From Corynebacterium crudilactis (lineage in GTDB: Bacteria > Actinomycetota > Actinomycetes > Mycobacteriales > Mycobacteriaceae), in assembly GCF_001643015.1 (NCBI RefSeq), contig NZ_CP015622.1:1873358-1937357 (forward strand): a stretch of 64,000 nt of DNA. Reading direction: 5' to 3'. Shown here piece after piece: positions 9,589 to 19,734 of this stretch. The notes below the pieces were generated by a model. The model saw only the letters and a program-made list of their open reading frames with translations. It searched no databases and had not been told where the DNA came from. A program made the position numbers and the translations under genes. Each line of letters starts with the position of its first letter. Within the stretch, counting starts at the first letter, position 1.

Positions 9589-10773
9589 TTATTGCGCTTC
9601 CAAATTTCTCGACCACAAGGTTCCTTCTCTCCCAACGATTCCTCGCTTGTGCAAATCGATGAGCAAAAAGATTGTCAGCTGCAACGTCAGACCTGCCTCT
9701 GCTGAAATACTCGCGGCTTCCCTCCCCTCTCCACGATCATCTAGCGCATCAAAGATTCTTAGTTCATTCCTGGTTAATCCCTGCACCGGTGTAGCAGCAA
9801 AATTTAATTCATACTGTGCTTGGCTATCCAGCGCACCGACAGCACCAAGCAAAGACCTGACATCATCTGCACTAGTGACCATCTGGGCACTTCCATTACG
9901 AATCCGTTCATGACATCCCAACGATCCTGCTGTATTAACTGGGCCGGGGACTGCCATAGCAACTCTTCCCAATCCAGCACACCAACTAAGAGTGTTTAGC
10001 GCTCCAGATCTCCACGCTGCTTCCACAACAACTGTGCCTTGCGACAGTGCTGCGACTAATCGATTTCGAGTAAGGAACCGGTGTCGTTGTGGCGGCGTTC
10101 CAGGAGGGTACTCGCTGACCATAGCGCCCTTTTCTGTCGCCGCAATCTGATTAAATAGCTCCTTATTGTGGCTTGGGTACGAGCGATCAAGTCCGCATGC
10201 GGAGATAGCAATTGTTGCTCCTCCTGCGCGCAACGCTTCGCTATGCGCCACGCTATCTACTCCTAAAGCACCACCTGAAACAATCGTCCACTGATGTGCT
10301 GCCAAAGCTTGGGAAAAATCCCGTGTCACTGCCGTTCCATAGTTACTGATTGCCCTAGTCCCCACGAGCGTCACAGATTGCGCACTAAGTTTCCTCAGGT
10401 CTCCCCCTCTGATCCACAATGCATGTGGCGGAAGTGCATCATCTTGATACGTACGAACATGATCGCTCATTCCAGAAGCCGCGAACCCAAAAGCATGATC
10501 AAATTCTTCTCTCGGCCAATCGATATCTTCTGGTGTAATTAATCGACCGCCCAATTTGGCGATAGTTTCTAAATCATCTTTTGCCGTGTCAATTGTTGAT
10601 CGAGAAGCTGTTGATTTAAGCAACCCCTCTCCAATCCATGGTTCCCTCTGCTTAATTCCACATGTTATTTTCTGCACATCATGGCCATCTTTAAGCAGAT
10701 TTTGCAGATACAGATTTGGCCCTTCTACGACTTTTGAAAGATACGCCCATGCAAGTAATCGAGCATCTATCAT
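9589..10773 (-). CDS. dprA: DNA processing protein DprA
   Basis: Rossmann-fold protein that binds single-stranded DNA and loads RecA in transforming bacteria. The 394-residue product carries the DprA core, including VTLVGTRAISNYGTAVTRDFS, IVSGGALGVDSVAHSEAL, a GLDRSYPSHNKELF segment and VVVEAAWRSGALNT, followed by a small C-terminal winged-helix-like domain (LTRNELRIFDALDD). It overlaps the end of comM by four bases (10770-10773), so translation is coupled. Its role in an organism without known natural transformation is unclear. Confidence 0.95.
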   Translation of the reverse strand: MIDARLLAWAYLSKVVEGPNLYLQNLLKDGHDVQKITCGIKQREPWIGEGLLKSTASRSTIDTAKDDLETIAKLGGRLITPEDIDWPREEFDHAFGFAASGMSDHVRTYQDDALPPHALWIRGGDLRKLSAQSVTLVGTRAISNYGTAVTRDFSQALAAHQWTIVSGGALGVDSVAHSEALRAGGATIAISACGLDRSYPSHNKELFNQIAATEKGAMVSEYPPGTPPQRHRFLTRNRLVAALSQGTVVVEAAWRSGALNTLSWCAGLGRVAMAVPGPVNTAGSLGCHERIRNGSAQMVTSADDVRSLLGAVGALDSQAQYELNFAATPVQGLTRNELRIFDALDDRGEGREAASISAEAGLTLQLTIFLLIDLHKRGIVGREGTLWSRNLEAQ

Positions 10774-12293
10774 GCTGCAACCTCACTATATGCTGTACCG
10801 CGAAGCGCCATTGCCCGAGCAACATGATCTAGGTTTGGTTGCGAAGCACCATCTAAATCGCTTAAAGTCCAACCCAATTTGATGGCCCGATCGCACCCTC
10901 TTTGAGAGATCGCCCCCTCTGCTAAAAATGCCCCAAGATACACCATGGCTTCCTCGGTTGCGGCAAAATTTCTTCGCAGAAAGTGCGGATCTACATGAGC
11001 ATTAACAAGGCCTCCTAAACCTGCTTTTAACCAACGATGAGCAGACCGTTCACGTGCCTGGGCGACGCGTTCTGCAATCGGCGCTGAACTTTCTACATCA
11101 TCACTACGCAGCAACGCACCTTTTGAATGGGTTGCAACAACCATGTCTAATCGATCACGGAGCGGCCCAGAAAGGTTATTCAGATAGGTTGCTCGTGCAG
11201 CTCCTGAGCACACACATTCTTGGGGTGTTTCAGCTCCACACCGACACGGATTTGCAGCGAGAATGAGTTGGAATTGGGCAGGGAAAGTGACATCGTGGCG
11301 TGAACGAATAATCCGAATCGCCCCATATTCCAAAGGAGTTCTCAAGGAATCAAGGATAGATGCTGGAATTTCGCTTACTTCATCAAGAAATAACACACCA
11401 TGATGAGCCAAACTAATAGCCCCTGGAAGTGGTGATCCAGAACCTCCACCCAACAATGCTGCTTTAGTAACGTTGTGATGAGGTGAAATAAAAGGCGCTC
11501 TAGAAACTGGCCCTGAGAAGGTTCGGCCCACGACAGAATGCACAGCTGTTGCCTCAATCATCTGCTGTGAGGTTAGTTCAGGTAACAAGCTCGGCAGCCG
11601 TTCTGCAATCATAGATTTTCCAGAACCAGGTGGACCAATCATCAACATATGATGCCCACCAGCTGCTGCGACTTCCGCAGCAAATCTGGCCTCTGGCTGC
11701 CCTACGACATCCCGCATATCCAGTAATTTGAGATCATCTTGCCCAGCTAATACGACTGGTGAAGGTAAAGACTCCTCATCATTTAGCCACCGCATCACCT
11801 GATCAATGGAACTAGCAACAAATACGCGAGGATTATCAACCAGCCCGGCTTCCTGTGCATTTCCTTCAGGAATCACAACGCGTTCAATTCCCTCTTCCCG
11901 AGCAGCAAGCAGCGCAGGGAGCACTCCAGTAACAGGCAATAAAGTGCCATCAAGCGCTACCTCGCCGAGAAACATTGTGTGCTGCGCATGAAATCGGACT
12001 TGAGGGTTTGGGCTTTGAGATGCCAATACTGCGACAGTCATTGCCAAATCACATTGCGAACCTTGTTTACGCATTGAAGCCGGCGATAAATTGATTATCA
12101 CTTTCGTTTTTGGCCACTGCAATCCACTGTTATGCACTGCTGTTTTAATGCGATCTCGGGACTCAGAAATAGCGGTATCCGCCATGCCGACAACATATGT
12201 TCCTGGAAGACCTGGTCCAACGTTGGCTTCGACTCGAACAATTTTTGCTTGAACACCCAATTGTGCCGTGGAAATAGTTCTACCGAGCGCCAT
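10770..12293 (-). CDS. comM: ComM-family AAA+ ATPase (Mg-chelatase-like)
   Basis: Hexameric branch-migration helicase in Vibrio and Haemophilus transformation; the family is often annotated as YifB or Mg chelatase. N-terminal Lon-protease-like domain (residues about 20-160, GLPGTYVVGMADTAISESRD, NLSPASMRKQG), Walker A (MIGPPGSGKSM), Walker B (HHGVLFLDEVSEIP), a Cys-rich zinc site (NPCRCGAETPQECVC) and the C-terminal lid. I choose MALGRTISTA as start (ATG at 12291-12293), giving 507 residues and a 14-base overlap with yraN. The upstream frame to 12308 adds five residues. Confidence 0.93.
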   Translation of the reverse strand: MALGRTISTAQLGVQAKIVRVEANVGPGLPGTYVVGMADTAISESRDRIKTAVHNSGLQWPKTKVIINLSPASMRKQGSQCDLAMTVAVLASQSPNPQVRFHAQHTMFLGEVALDGTLLPVTGVLPALLAAREEGIERVVIPEGNAQEAGLVDNPRVFVASSIDQVMRWLNDEESLPSPVVLAGQDDLKLLDMRDVVGQPEARFAAEVAAAGGHHMLMIGPPGSGKSMIAERLPSLLPELTSQQMIEATAVHSVVGRTFSGPVSRAPFISPHHNVTKAALLGGGSGSPLPGAISLAHHGVLFLDEVSEIPASILDSLRTPLEYGAIRIIRSRHDVTFPAQFQLILAANPCRCGAETPQECVCSGAARATYLNNLSGPLRDRLDMVVATHSKGALLRSDDVESSAPIAERVAQARERSAHRWLKAGLGGLVNAHVDPHFLRRNFAATEEAMVYLGAFLAEGAISQRGCDRAIKLGWTLSDLDGASQPNLDHVARAMALRGTAYSEVAA

Positions 12294-12648
12294 GTTCAAC
12301 ATCCTCATAGACGGTGATTTCTGGGCTTCCGGTGTGCGGATCCAAAATAACGGATACTACATCGAATCTGACTGGAAAATAGGGTCTTCCTTCAAGCCAT
12401 CTCCCCGCGGTCCTTCTCATTCGTGTCATTTTCCGGCAATCCACCGATTCAGCCGCACCGAATTCACAACCACGCCGAGTTTTTACTTCGACAAAAACTA
12501 TAGTTCCGCTTTTTAGCTGAACTATCAGGTCTATTTCCCCACATGAATAGCTGATATTGCGAGCAACTAGCGCTGCACCTTGATCCATATATTGCTGAAG
12601 CACTAGGTCTTCGCCAAAAGCCCCGAGAAATTGCTTTTGTGTTTTCAT
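12280..12648 (-). CDS. YraN/UPF0102 nuclease-like protein
   Basis: 122-residue protein of the UPF0102 family, which has a restriction-endonuclease-like fold. The active-site pattern is visible as GEIDLIVQ followed by VFVEVKTRRG, with E-D-ExK spacing. The family is nearly always next to comM and dprA in actinobacteria, as here, where its 3' end overlaps comM. Its function is not established; a Holliday-junction or competence role has been proposed from context. Confidence 0.9.
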   Translation of the reverse strand: MKTQKQFLGAFGEDLVLQQYMDQGAALVARNISYSCGEIDLIVQLKSGTIVFVEVKTRRGCEFGAAESVDCRKMTRMRRTAGRWLEGRPYFPVRFDVVSVILDPHTGSPEITVYEDVEHGAR

Positions 12649-12825
12649 ATCTCCCCCACGAGTGTTAAATAATCTATTTTGGCTGTGCCTGTAGATTCAA
12701 CGTGGTTTAAGAAAACGCTTCAAGAGTGTCTATTTCATGGCTGTGGATAACTAGCTCCCCACGCTAGTTATCCACAATGCAGACCAGAGGGCACTTGACA
12801 AAGAAGCAGATATGAAACGGGAAAA

Positions 12826-12852
12826 GTGCGGGATTAATTGATAATCCCGCAC
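12826..12852. terminator. Terminator after the lepB-rnhB-DUF2469 unit
   Basis: Perfect 11-bp stem GTGCGGGATTA (12826-12836) with its complement (12842-12852) and a five-base loop, 39 bases after the DUF2469 stop. The minus strand continues CTTTTCCCG and the plus strand ATTTTTAG, so it may act both ways. The rest of 12649-12891 shows no gene. Confidence 0.8.
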
Positions 12853-12891
12853 ATTTTTAGGCCATATGACCTGGTATTTTACTGCAAAAAG

Positions 12892-13197
12892 CTACTCAGG
12901 CATGATGATGTCTGGTTTGTCCAACTCTTCGATGTTGACATCCTTGTAGGTAATCACTCGGACGTATCGAACAAATCGTGCTGAACGGTACATATCCCAC
13001 ACCCACGCATCTGACATGCGGACTTCGTAATAGACATCATTACCACTGTTGTGCGGAATAAGCTGCACGGCATTCGCCAAATAGAATCGACGTTCAGTTT
13101 CTACAACATAGGAAAACTGGCTAACTACATCGCGATATTCGCGGTACAGCGAGAGTTCAACCTCTGCTTCATAATTGTCGAGTTCTTCAGCGCTCAT
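12892..13197 (-). CDS. DUF2469 family protein
   Basis: 101 residues from MSAEELDNYEAEVELSLYRE. The protein is small, acidic and rich in Tyr and Arg, with a VETERRFYLANAVQL segment typical of DUF2469. The start ATG overlaps the rnhB stop in ATGA (13194-13197), so the two are translationally coupled. The family is restricted to actinobacteria and keeps its place after rnhB, including in mycobacteria (Rv2901c). No function is known. Confidence 0.92.
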   Translation of the reverse strand: MSAEELDNYEAEVELSLYREYRDVVSQFSYVVETERRFYLANAVQLIPHNSGNDVYYEVRMSDAWVWDMYRSARFVRYVRVITYKDVNIEELDKPDIIMPE

Positions 13198-13862
13198 GCT
13201 CCACCTTCCATCATTTTTCCATCGGCAGCTTGTAACCATTCTTGGTGTGCCTTGGACACATTCGCATAACTATATCTGTGCTCTGGGCTTGCGCCGTGGT
13301 GACGCACCGCATCCATGTGGATCTTCGTGCTGTATCCCTTATGAACCTCAAGGCCATAATGAGGATATTTATCAGCCATCGTAGTCATGAGATCATCTCG
13401 GGTTTGTTTAGCAAGAACACTGGCAGCAGCAATGCAACGCGCGGAGGCATCGCCGCCAATGATTGGCAAATACGGAATGGCAAAGCCAGGAACTTTCATC
13501 GCATCAGTGAGAACATAACCCGGGCGGGTTTCCAGAGCAGCAACAGCTCGGCGCATGCCGGAAATATTGGCATGCTGTATGCCAAATCGATCAATATCTT
13601 GTGCCGAAATAATTATTACGGACCATGCTAGAGCATGCTTTTTAATGATCGGCATGAGTTTTTCACGAGTCGTCGCACTGAGCTTTTTAGAGTCTGTTAG
13701 GGCGGCTAACTCTTCAATAGGCTTGTTCGGAAGGATGCAGGCGGCAATGGAGATAGGACCGCAGCAAGCACCACGTCCTGCTTCATCTACTCCGGCTACG
13801 GGCCCTAACCCGTTGCGGGACAAGGTGACCTCAAGGGTCCGGAGATGCTTAAGGCGTCGCAT
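13194..13862 (-). CDS. rnhB: Ribonuclease HII
   Basis: Removes RNA from RNA-DNA hybrids and misincorporated ribonucleotides. The 222-residue protein has the first catalytic Asp-Glu pair in GVDEAGRGACCGP, a third acidic residue in LTDSKKLS or VLTDAM, and the ASVLAKQTRDD segment with the last one. The start at MRRLKHLRT lacks a clear Shine-Dalgarno and may depend on coupling to lepB, which ends 26 bases upstream. Followed by the overlapping DUF2469 gene. Confidence 0.96.
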   Translation of the reverse strand: MRRLKHLRTLEVTLSRNGLGPVAGVDEAGRGACCGPISIAACILPNKPIEELAALTDSKKLSATTREKLMPIIKKHALAWSVIIISAQDIDRFGIQHANISGMRRAVAALETRPGYVLTDAMKVPGFAIPYLPIIGGDASARCIAAASVLAKQTRDDLMTTMADKYPHYGLEVHKGYSTKIHMDAVRHHGASPEHRYSYANVSKAHQEWLQAADGKMMEGGA

Positions 13863-13888
13863 AGAGGGAGGCGTCGAAAAGCGATATT

Positions 13889-14701
13889 TTAGCTTTGAAT
13901 GGCAGGATCGTCGATGCTGCCGATTCGGCTAAATGGCAGCACGATGGCCTGAACCTTGCCCTTGATGTGATCCTCCGGAATGGTTCCCTGGTACTCATCG
14001 CCCAAGTGATAGCGAGAATCCATGGAATTTGTGCGGTTATCGCCCATCATGAAGTAATTTCCTTCAGGAACGGTGAGCGGGCCGAAGTAGTTGCCACCAC
14101 ATTCAGTAGAGCCAGAGGTCTCATCAATTGGGAACTGCGCAGGCTGCAGCGTATAGCTATCATCTACTTCTTTACCATCAACCATAATTCCCAGATCGCC
14201 TTCTTGGCACGACACGGTCTGTCCGCCAGAAGCAATAATGCGCTTAACCAAATCATTTTCGTCTGGTGCCACTAATCCCACATAAGAGCCAAGATTTTGC
14301 AGACCACGAATCACAGAATTATCCGAGCGCTGCGTAGTAAAACCAACGTTCCAAGAATCGGTGCCCTTGAAAACAACGACATCACCAGGCTCTGGATCAG
14401 AGAAGTAATAACTGACCTTTTCCACAAGAATACGATCACCAGTACAGCCATCACAGCCGTGCAATGTCGGCTCCATGGAACCACTCGGGATCATGTACAT
14501 ACGTCCCACGAAAGTCTGCAGCACGAAAATCAACGCCAAGGTCAAAACAACAACAATAGGAATCTCGATGTACCACGGCGTTGGTTTTGATTCTTTTTTA
14601 GATTTTCCAGCACGTCGATTGGCACGACCTCCACTTGCAGCGTTTCCTGCGGAGGACTGGGTAGGATCGTCGGCATTTGATGCACTAGAAAAATCGGTCA
14701 C
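13889..14701 (-). CDS. lepB: Signal peptidase I
   Basis: Membrane serine protease that cleaves Sec and Tat signal peptides. The 270-residue protein has a polar N-terminus rich in Ser/Gly/Lys (residues 1-40), one transmembrane helix (about 43-65), the catalytic Ser75 in MIPSGSMEPTL and Lys153 in LVKRIIASGG, and the box GDNRTNSMDSRYHLG. First gene of the lepB-rnhB-DUF2469 unit; rplS lies upstream with a terminator between. Confidence 0.97.
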   Translation of the reverse strand: MTDFSSASNADDPTQSSAGNAASGGRANRRAGKSKKESKPTPWYIEIPIVVVLTLALIFVLQTFVGRMYMIPSGSMEPTLHGCDGCTGDRILVEKVSYYFSDPEPGDVVVFKGTDSWNVGFTTQRSDNSVIRGLQNLGSYVGLVAPDENDLVKRIIASGGQTVSCQEGDLGIMVDGKEVDDSYTLQPAQFPIDETSGSTECGGNYFGPLTVPEGNYFMMGDNRTNSMDSRYHLGDEYQGTIPEDHIKGKVQAIVLPFSRIGSIDDPAIQS

Positions 14702-14833
14702 GAGGATTCACTCTATCAGCAATACTTTGACACAGATCAGGTACAAGACCATCCCGGCGTTATCCCCCAGGATTCCGCTGTAGTCTAGGTGCAGGAATAG
14801 TGCGGGCAAAGTGCGGGATGAAAAACAAAGAAA

Positions 14834-14868
14834 CCCCTAGTTATTCACACAAGGTAAATAACTAGGGG
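14834..14868 (-). terminator. Terminator of rplS
   Basis: Perfect 12-bp stem CCCCTAGTTATT (14834-14845) paired with 14857-14868, 11-base loop. The minus strand continues TTTCTTTGTTTTT. It separates rplS from lepB. Confidence 0.85.
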
Positions 14869-14908
14869 CTGGTCAGGTGTTATTTATGCACCAACCAAAC
14901 GCTAAAAA

Positions 14909-15250
14909 TTAGCGCTTCTCCTTAATACGTGCAGCCTTGCCGCGCAGTTCGCGCAGGTAGTACAGCTTCGCACGACGAACATCGCCACGACGGGTAACTT
15001 CGATCTTCTCGATGTTTGGGGAGTGTACTGGGAAAGTACGCTCAACGCCGATGCCGAAGGAAACCTTACGGACGGTGAAGGTCTCGCGGATTCCGCCGCC
15101 CTGACGACGAATGACAACACCCTTGAAAAGCTGGGTACGGGTGTTAGCGCCTTCAATAACCTTGACGTGAACGTCGAGGGAATCGCCAGCACGGAATGCA
15201 GGAATGTCTTCGCGCAGGGATGCTGCGTCGATCTTATCCAGAATGTTCAT
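14909..15250 (-). CDS. rplS: 50S ribosomal protein L19
   Basis: L19 at the subunit interface, 113 residues from [20 protein letters not shown]. Family regions [38 protein letters not shown] and [18 protein letters not shown] are intact. The frame is open to 15295, but the ATG at 15250 is the normal start. In many bacteria rplS follows rpsP-rimM-trmD; here those genes lie 12-17 kb away. Confidence 0.97.
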   Translation of the reverse strand: MNILDKIDAASLREDIPAFRAGDSLDVHVKVIEGANTRTQLFKGVVIRRQGGGIRETFTVRKVSFGIGVERTFPVHSPNIEKIEVTRRGDVRRAKLYYLRELRGKAARIKEKR

Positions 15251-15504
15251 ATAAACAATCCTTTTACTAGTAGGGAAAGAGGACCCTGGCGGCACTTTCC
15301 CAGGATTGGGATGCTCGGCCGGTTCGTTTCCGTTTCAATTTTCGAAGCTGTCACGTTTGCCCAACGTGAGTTGGGGTTTGCACAGTCAACTGAAATATTC
15401 TTTCACATGTGTGCCTTGGTTTTCAAACTGGGGTCTGTTCCCCTCACTTGGGTGCACTAACCGTTGACAAATCTTGGTTGTCGGGCTTGACTGGTGGCGA
15501 CTTA

Positions 15505-15605
15505 CCCCACGGGTGCCCAATGCATTGGGCTGAGATTGCGCGCTGTTGCTGCGCGGGACCGTTCGAACCTGTCTGGTTAACACCAGCGAAGGAAGCGAGG
15601 ATTGA
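15505..15605 (+). promoter_or_regulatory. TPP riboswitch (THI element) upstream of thiE
   Basis: Conserved THI-box pieces occur in order: GGGTGC (15511-15516), the P3 hairpin CCCAATGCATTGGG, GCTGAGATTG, GGGACCGTTCGAACCTG, the P5 hairpin CTGGTTAACACCAG, and GCGAAGGAAGC. CACGGG at 15508-15513 can pair with CCCGTG at 15610-15615, which includes the thiE GTG start, so closing the aptamer could hide the start codon. This suggests translational repression by thiamine pyrophosphate. The 5' part of the leader (about 15400-15504) may hold the promoter. Confidence 0.95.
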
Positions 15606-15612
15606 TTGTCCC

Positions 15613-16278
15613 GTGTTTGAAAATCGTTTTGACCTGCGTTGTTATGTTGTGACTGGCGCGGGCTCGGTGGATGAGGTTGTGCACACTGCGTCTGCTGCGG
15701 CTCGTGGTGGCGCGGGTGTGGTGCAGGTGCGTTCAAAGCCTATTTCGCCAGAAGCGATGAGCGAGTTGGCATCTCGGGTTGCGCTTGAGGTTGCGCGGTG
15801 CAGCCCAACAACGAGGGTGCTTATCGACGACCACCTCCACGTTGCTTCTTCCTTAATGCGCGAAGGACTCCCGATTCACGGTGTGCATCTTGGGCAGGAT
15901 GATGTGTCGGTGCTTGAGGCTCGTGAGTTGTTGGGGCCTGAGGCGATCATTGGGTTGACCACTGGAACCCTAGAACTTGTGGCGGCGGCGAATGAGCTGT
16001 CCGATGTGTTGGATTACATCGGTGCTGGGCCGTTTCGGAAGACTCCCACCAAGGATTCAGGTCGGCCACCGATTGGCCTTGCGGGTTATCCCCCTTTGGT
16101 GGAATTGTCCAAGGTGCCGATCGTTGCGATTGGTGATGTCACCCCTGCCGATGTGCGCGCTCTCAGCGCAACCGGTGTGGCTGGCATTGCCATGGTGCGG
16201 GCTTTTTCTGAATCTGATGATCCACAGCAGGTCGCTGAAAATGTGGTGGCCAACTTTGAATTAGGAAGGCTCTCATGA
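15613..16278 (+). CDS. thiE: Thiamine-phosphate synthase ThiE
   Basis: Joins the pyrimidine HMP-PP and the thiazole phosphate to give thiamine phosphate. I start at the GTG at 15613 (VFENRFDLRCYVVTGAG), because everything upstream in frame is riboswitch; this gives 221 residues. TIM-barrel family features: GGAGVVQVRSKPIS, RVLIDDHLHVA, GVHLGQDD, YIGAGPFRKTPTKD, PIVAIGDV. GAGG lies 12 bases upstream of the start. The last four bases overlap the start of thiO. Confidence 0.95.
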   Translation: MFENRFDLRCYVVTGAGSVDEVVHTASAAARGGAGVVQVRSKPISPEAMSELASRVALEVARCSPTTRVLIDDHLHVASSLMREGLPIHGVHLGQDDVSVLEARELLGPEAIIGLTTGTLELVAAANELSDVLDYIGAGPFRKTPTKDSGRPPIGLAGYPPLVELSKVPIVAIGDVTPADVRALSATGVAGIAMVRAFSESDDPQQVAENVVANFELGRLS

Positions 16279-17399
16279 AAAAGCATGCGATTATTATCGG
16301 CGGCGGAATCATTGGGTTGACCACCTGCTTTGAATTCCAGGAGGCTGGTTACCAAGTCACGTTGATTGATCCTGACCCAATTTCCGGTGCGACTCATCAT
16401 GCCGGCGGAATGTTGGCCCCCACCGCGGAGGTGCAGTATCAGCAACATGATCTGATTTTGTTGATGAAGGAATCCGCTCGCCTATACCCAGACCTCCTCC
16501 AAAGAGTGTCTAAATACACGGACTTGCCCACTGGGTATCGCACTGATGGAACCCTTCTTATCGGTGCGGACCGCGCGGATGGCATGCATGTTGCGGAGTT
16601 GATTAAGTACATGCATTTGAAGGATTTGCCTGTCGATGTGTTGACTACTCGTCAGGCAAGGGCTGCGGAGCCAGCGTTGTCGCCGAGGATTTCCAAGGTG
16701 GTCAGCATTGATGGGGATCATCAGCTGTCGCCGCGTCTGTATGCCCGGGCGTTATTGGATGCCATTTTGCAACGCGGTGCGGAGCATATTGCCGACGCTG
16801 TGATCTCTATTGATGGCCACGATCCGTGTTTGACCGTGACGATGAATTCGGGGGTGAGGGTTGCGTCGAAAAGCGTTGTTGTTTTGGCGGCGGGCCTGGG
16901 CGCCGCAAGCATTCCCGGCTGGTTTGAGGGCGCGAACCCATTGCAGTTGAGGCCGGTGTACGGCGATATTGTGCGCGTGCGCGTGCCGGAGCGACTGCAG
17001 CCGATGGTCACCAAGGTGGTGCGCGGGTTTGTGGAAGATCGTCAGATTTATATCATTCCGCGTACCGATGGCACCCTCGCGATCGGCGCGACAAGCCGTG
17101 AGGATCACCCGCAACCTCGAACGGGCGCAGTGCATGATTTGCTACGCGATGCTATCCGTTTGATTCCGGGCATTGAAGAAACCGAATTTATCGAAGTCAC
17201 CTGCGGCGCCCGCCCCGGCACCCCGGATGACCTGCCGTACCTGGGATGGGTTGGATCCAATGTGATTGCGTCCACAGGATATTTCCGCCACGGAATTTTG
17301 CTGTCAGCCCTTGGTGCGCGCGCTGCCGTTGATATGGCAACCAACCAGCCACTGTTCCCCACTCTTGATGTGTGCGATCCGTTTCGCCACCAAATTTAA
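16275..17399 (+). CDS. thiO: Glycine oxidase ThiO
   Basis: FAD enzyme that oxidises glycine to iminoglycine (dehydroglycine), the amino donor for the ThiG reaction in aerobic bacteria. The 374-residue protein begins with the dinucleotide-binding motif IIIGGGIIGLTTCFE and has the DAO-family C-terminal region (GARPGTPDDLPYLGWVG, STGYFRHGILLS). The start overlaps thiE in ATGA, and thiS follows after 13 bases. Confidence 0.94.
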   Translation: MKKHAIIIGGGIIGLTTCFEFQEAGYQVTLIDPDPISGATHHAGGMLAPTAEVQYQQHDLILLMKESARLYPDLLQRVSKYTDLPTGYRTDGTLLIGADRADGMHVAELIKYMHLKDLPVDVLTTRQARAAEPALSPRISKVVSIDGDHQLSPRLYARALLDAILQRGAEHIADAVISIDGHDPCLTVTMNSGVRVASKSVVVLAAGLGAASIPGWFEGANPLQLRPVYGDIVRVRVPERLQPMVTKVVRGFVEDRQIYIIPRTDGTLAIGATSREDHPQPRTGAVHDLLRDAIRLIPGIEETEFIEVTCGARPGTPDDLPYLGWVGSNVIASTGYFRHGILLSALGARAAVDMATNQPLFPTLDVCDPFRHQI

Positions 17400-17412
17400 G
17401 GATTTTTCACAA

Positions 17413-18394
<982 letters not shown>

Positions 18395-18395
18395 C

Positions 18396-19472
18396 ATGGC
18401 GCAGCTTCCCACATCTGAGCTTCACCGCACGGCCCGCCAACTCGCGCTCCCCGGATATGGCATTGAGCAGCAGGAACGACTTTTCAACGCCCACGTTCTA
18501 GTCATCGGCGCAGGCGGTCTCGGCTGCCCAGTCATGCAGTCGCTGGCTTCCGCAGGCGTTGGAACCATCACGGTCATCGATGACGACACCGTCGACATTT
18601 CCAACATTCACCGCCAAATCCTCTTCGGCGCAAGCGATGTCGGTCGACCCAAGGTCGAGGTTGCCGCCGAGCGCCTCAAAGAACTCCAATCAGACATCAC
18701 CGTCAACGCGTTGCACGAACGGATCACTCCAGAAAACGCCTGCGAGCTGCTCAATTCCGTGGACCTCGTCTTAGACGGCTCCGATTCTTTCTCCACAAAA
18801 TACTTAGTGTCTGATGCCGCCGAAATCACCGGAACTCCCCTCATCTGGGCAACGGTACTGCGCTTTCACGGCGAACTGGCACTCTTCAACTCTGGCCCCG
18901 ACCACCGCGGAGTCGGCCTGCGCGACGTCTTCCCCGAACAACCCTCCGCCGATTTCGTCCCCGACTGCGCCACCGCTGGTGTTCTTGGCGCCACCACAGC
19001 CACCATCGGCGCACTCATGGCCACTCACGCCATCGGATTTCTCACAGAAATCGGCGACGTCCAACCAGGCACAATCCTCTCCTACGACGCATTCCCCGCC
19101 ACCACGCGCAGCTTCCGCGTCTCCGCCGACCCGGCGCGCCCACTGGTCACCCGCCTCCGCGCCTCCTACGAGGCAGCGCGCACCGATACAACTTCGCTTA
19201 TCGACGCCACCCTCAACGGCTCCCTCACCTCCCTCGATATCCGAGAGCCACATGAAGTTCTGCTCAAAGACCTCCCCGAGGGCGCAACGTCACTGAAGCT
19301 CCCCTTAAGCCAGATCACCTCGGACAGCGACATTTTAGAGGCACTGTCTGGAATCGACGGCGACATTTTGGTCTACTGCGCTTCGGGAATCCGCAGTTCC
19401 GACTTCATCGACAACTACTCCCACCTCGGCCACAAATTTGTGAATCTTCCCGGTGGGGTCAACGCGCTGTAG
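18396..19472 (+). CDS. thiF: ThiF/MoeB-type adenylyltransferase with C-terminal rhodanese domain
   Basis: E1-like enzyme that adenylates the ThiS C-terminus. I start at the ATG at 18396 ([15 protein letters not shown]), one base after thiG, giving 358 residues. N-terminal domain: [17 protein letters not shown] nucleotide loop, [16 protein letters not shown], and the catalytic Cys region [12 protein letters not shown]. It lacks the usual paired CxxC zinc ligands in a clear form. C-terminal rhodanese domain from about residue 265 with active-site loop [10 protein letters not shown], which can pass persulfide sulfur directly. MoeZ-like dual use for molybdopterin is possible. Confidence 0.92.
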   Translation: MAQLPTSELHRTARQLALPGYGIEQQERLFNAHVLVIGAGGLGCPVMQSLASAGVGTITVIDDDTVDISNIHRQILFGASDVGRPKVEVAAERLKELQSDITVNALHERITPENACELLNSVDLVLDGSDSFSTKYLVSDAAEITGTPLIWATVLRFHGELALFNSGPDHRGVGLRDVFPEQPSADFVPDCATAGVLGATTATIGALMATHAIGFLTEIGDVQPGTILSYDAFPATTRSFRVSADPARPLVTRLRASYEAARTDTTSLIDATLNGSLTSLDIREPHEVLLKDLPEGATSLKLPLSQITSDSDILEALSGIDGDILVYCASGIRSSDFIDNYSHLGHKFVNLPGGVNAL

Positions 19473-19690
19473 CTGTCAATTTAAGAGGCCAGAATTCTGG
19501 GATGAGTCAAAGTATGGCCTGCGCACTTTGAGGCGCTCAGAGGCGATTCTGTGAGGTCACTTTCTCGTGCCCCCAACTCATTTTTTGCGGTACTTCACGG
19601 CAGGCTGCCTGATTAGACCAAGACGCCCTCTGGCGAATCAGCCCTTCGCCTAATGCTGCACTAATCCTCTCTCGAAATGTGAGATTCAGA

Positions 19691-19721
19691 CCAAGGGGAG
19701 CTTGAGAACACTCCCGCTTGG
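19691..19721. terminator. Terminator between thiF and tex
   Basis: Arms CCAAGGGGAG (19691-19700) and CTCCCGCTTGG (19711-19721) form a stem with one mismatch or bulge, 13 bases after the tex stop. It probably ends tex transcription and may also stop the thi operon. The remaining bases from 19473 contain nothing else I can name. Confidence 0.55.
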
Positions 19722-19734
19722 TTTGAAAGTTGCC

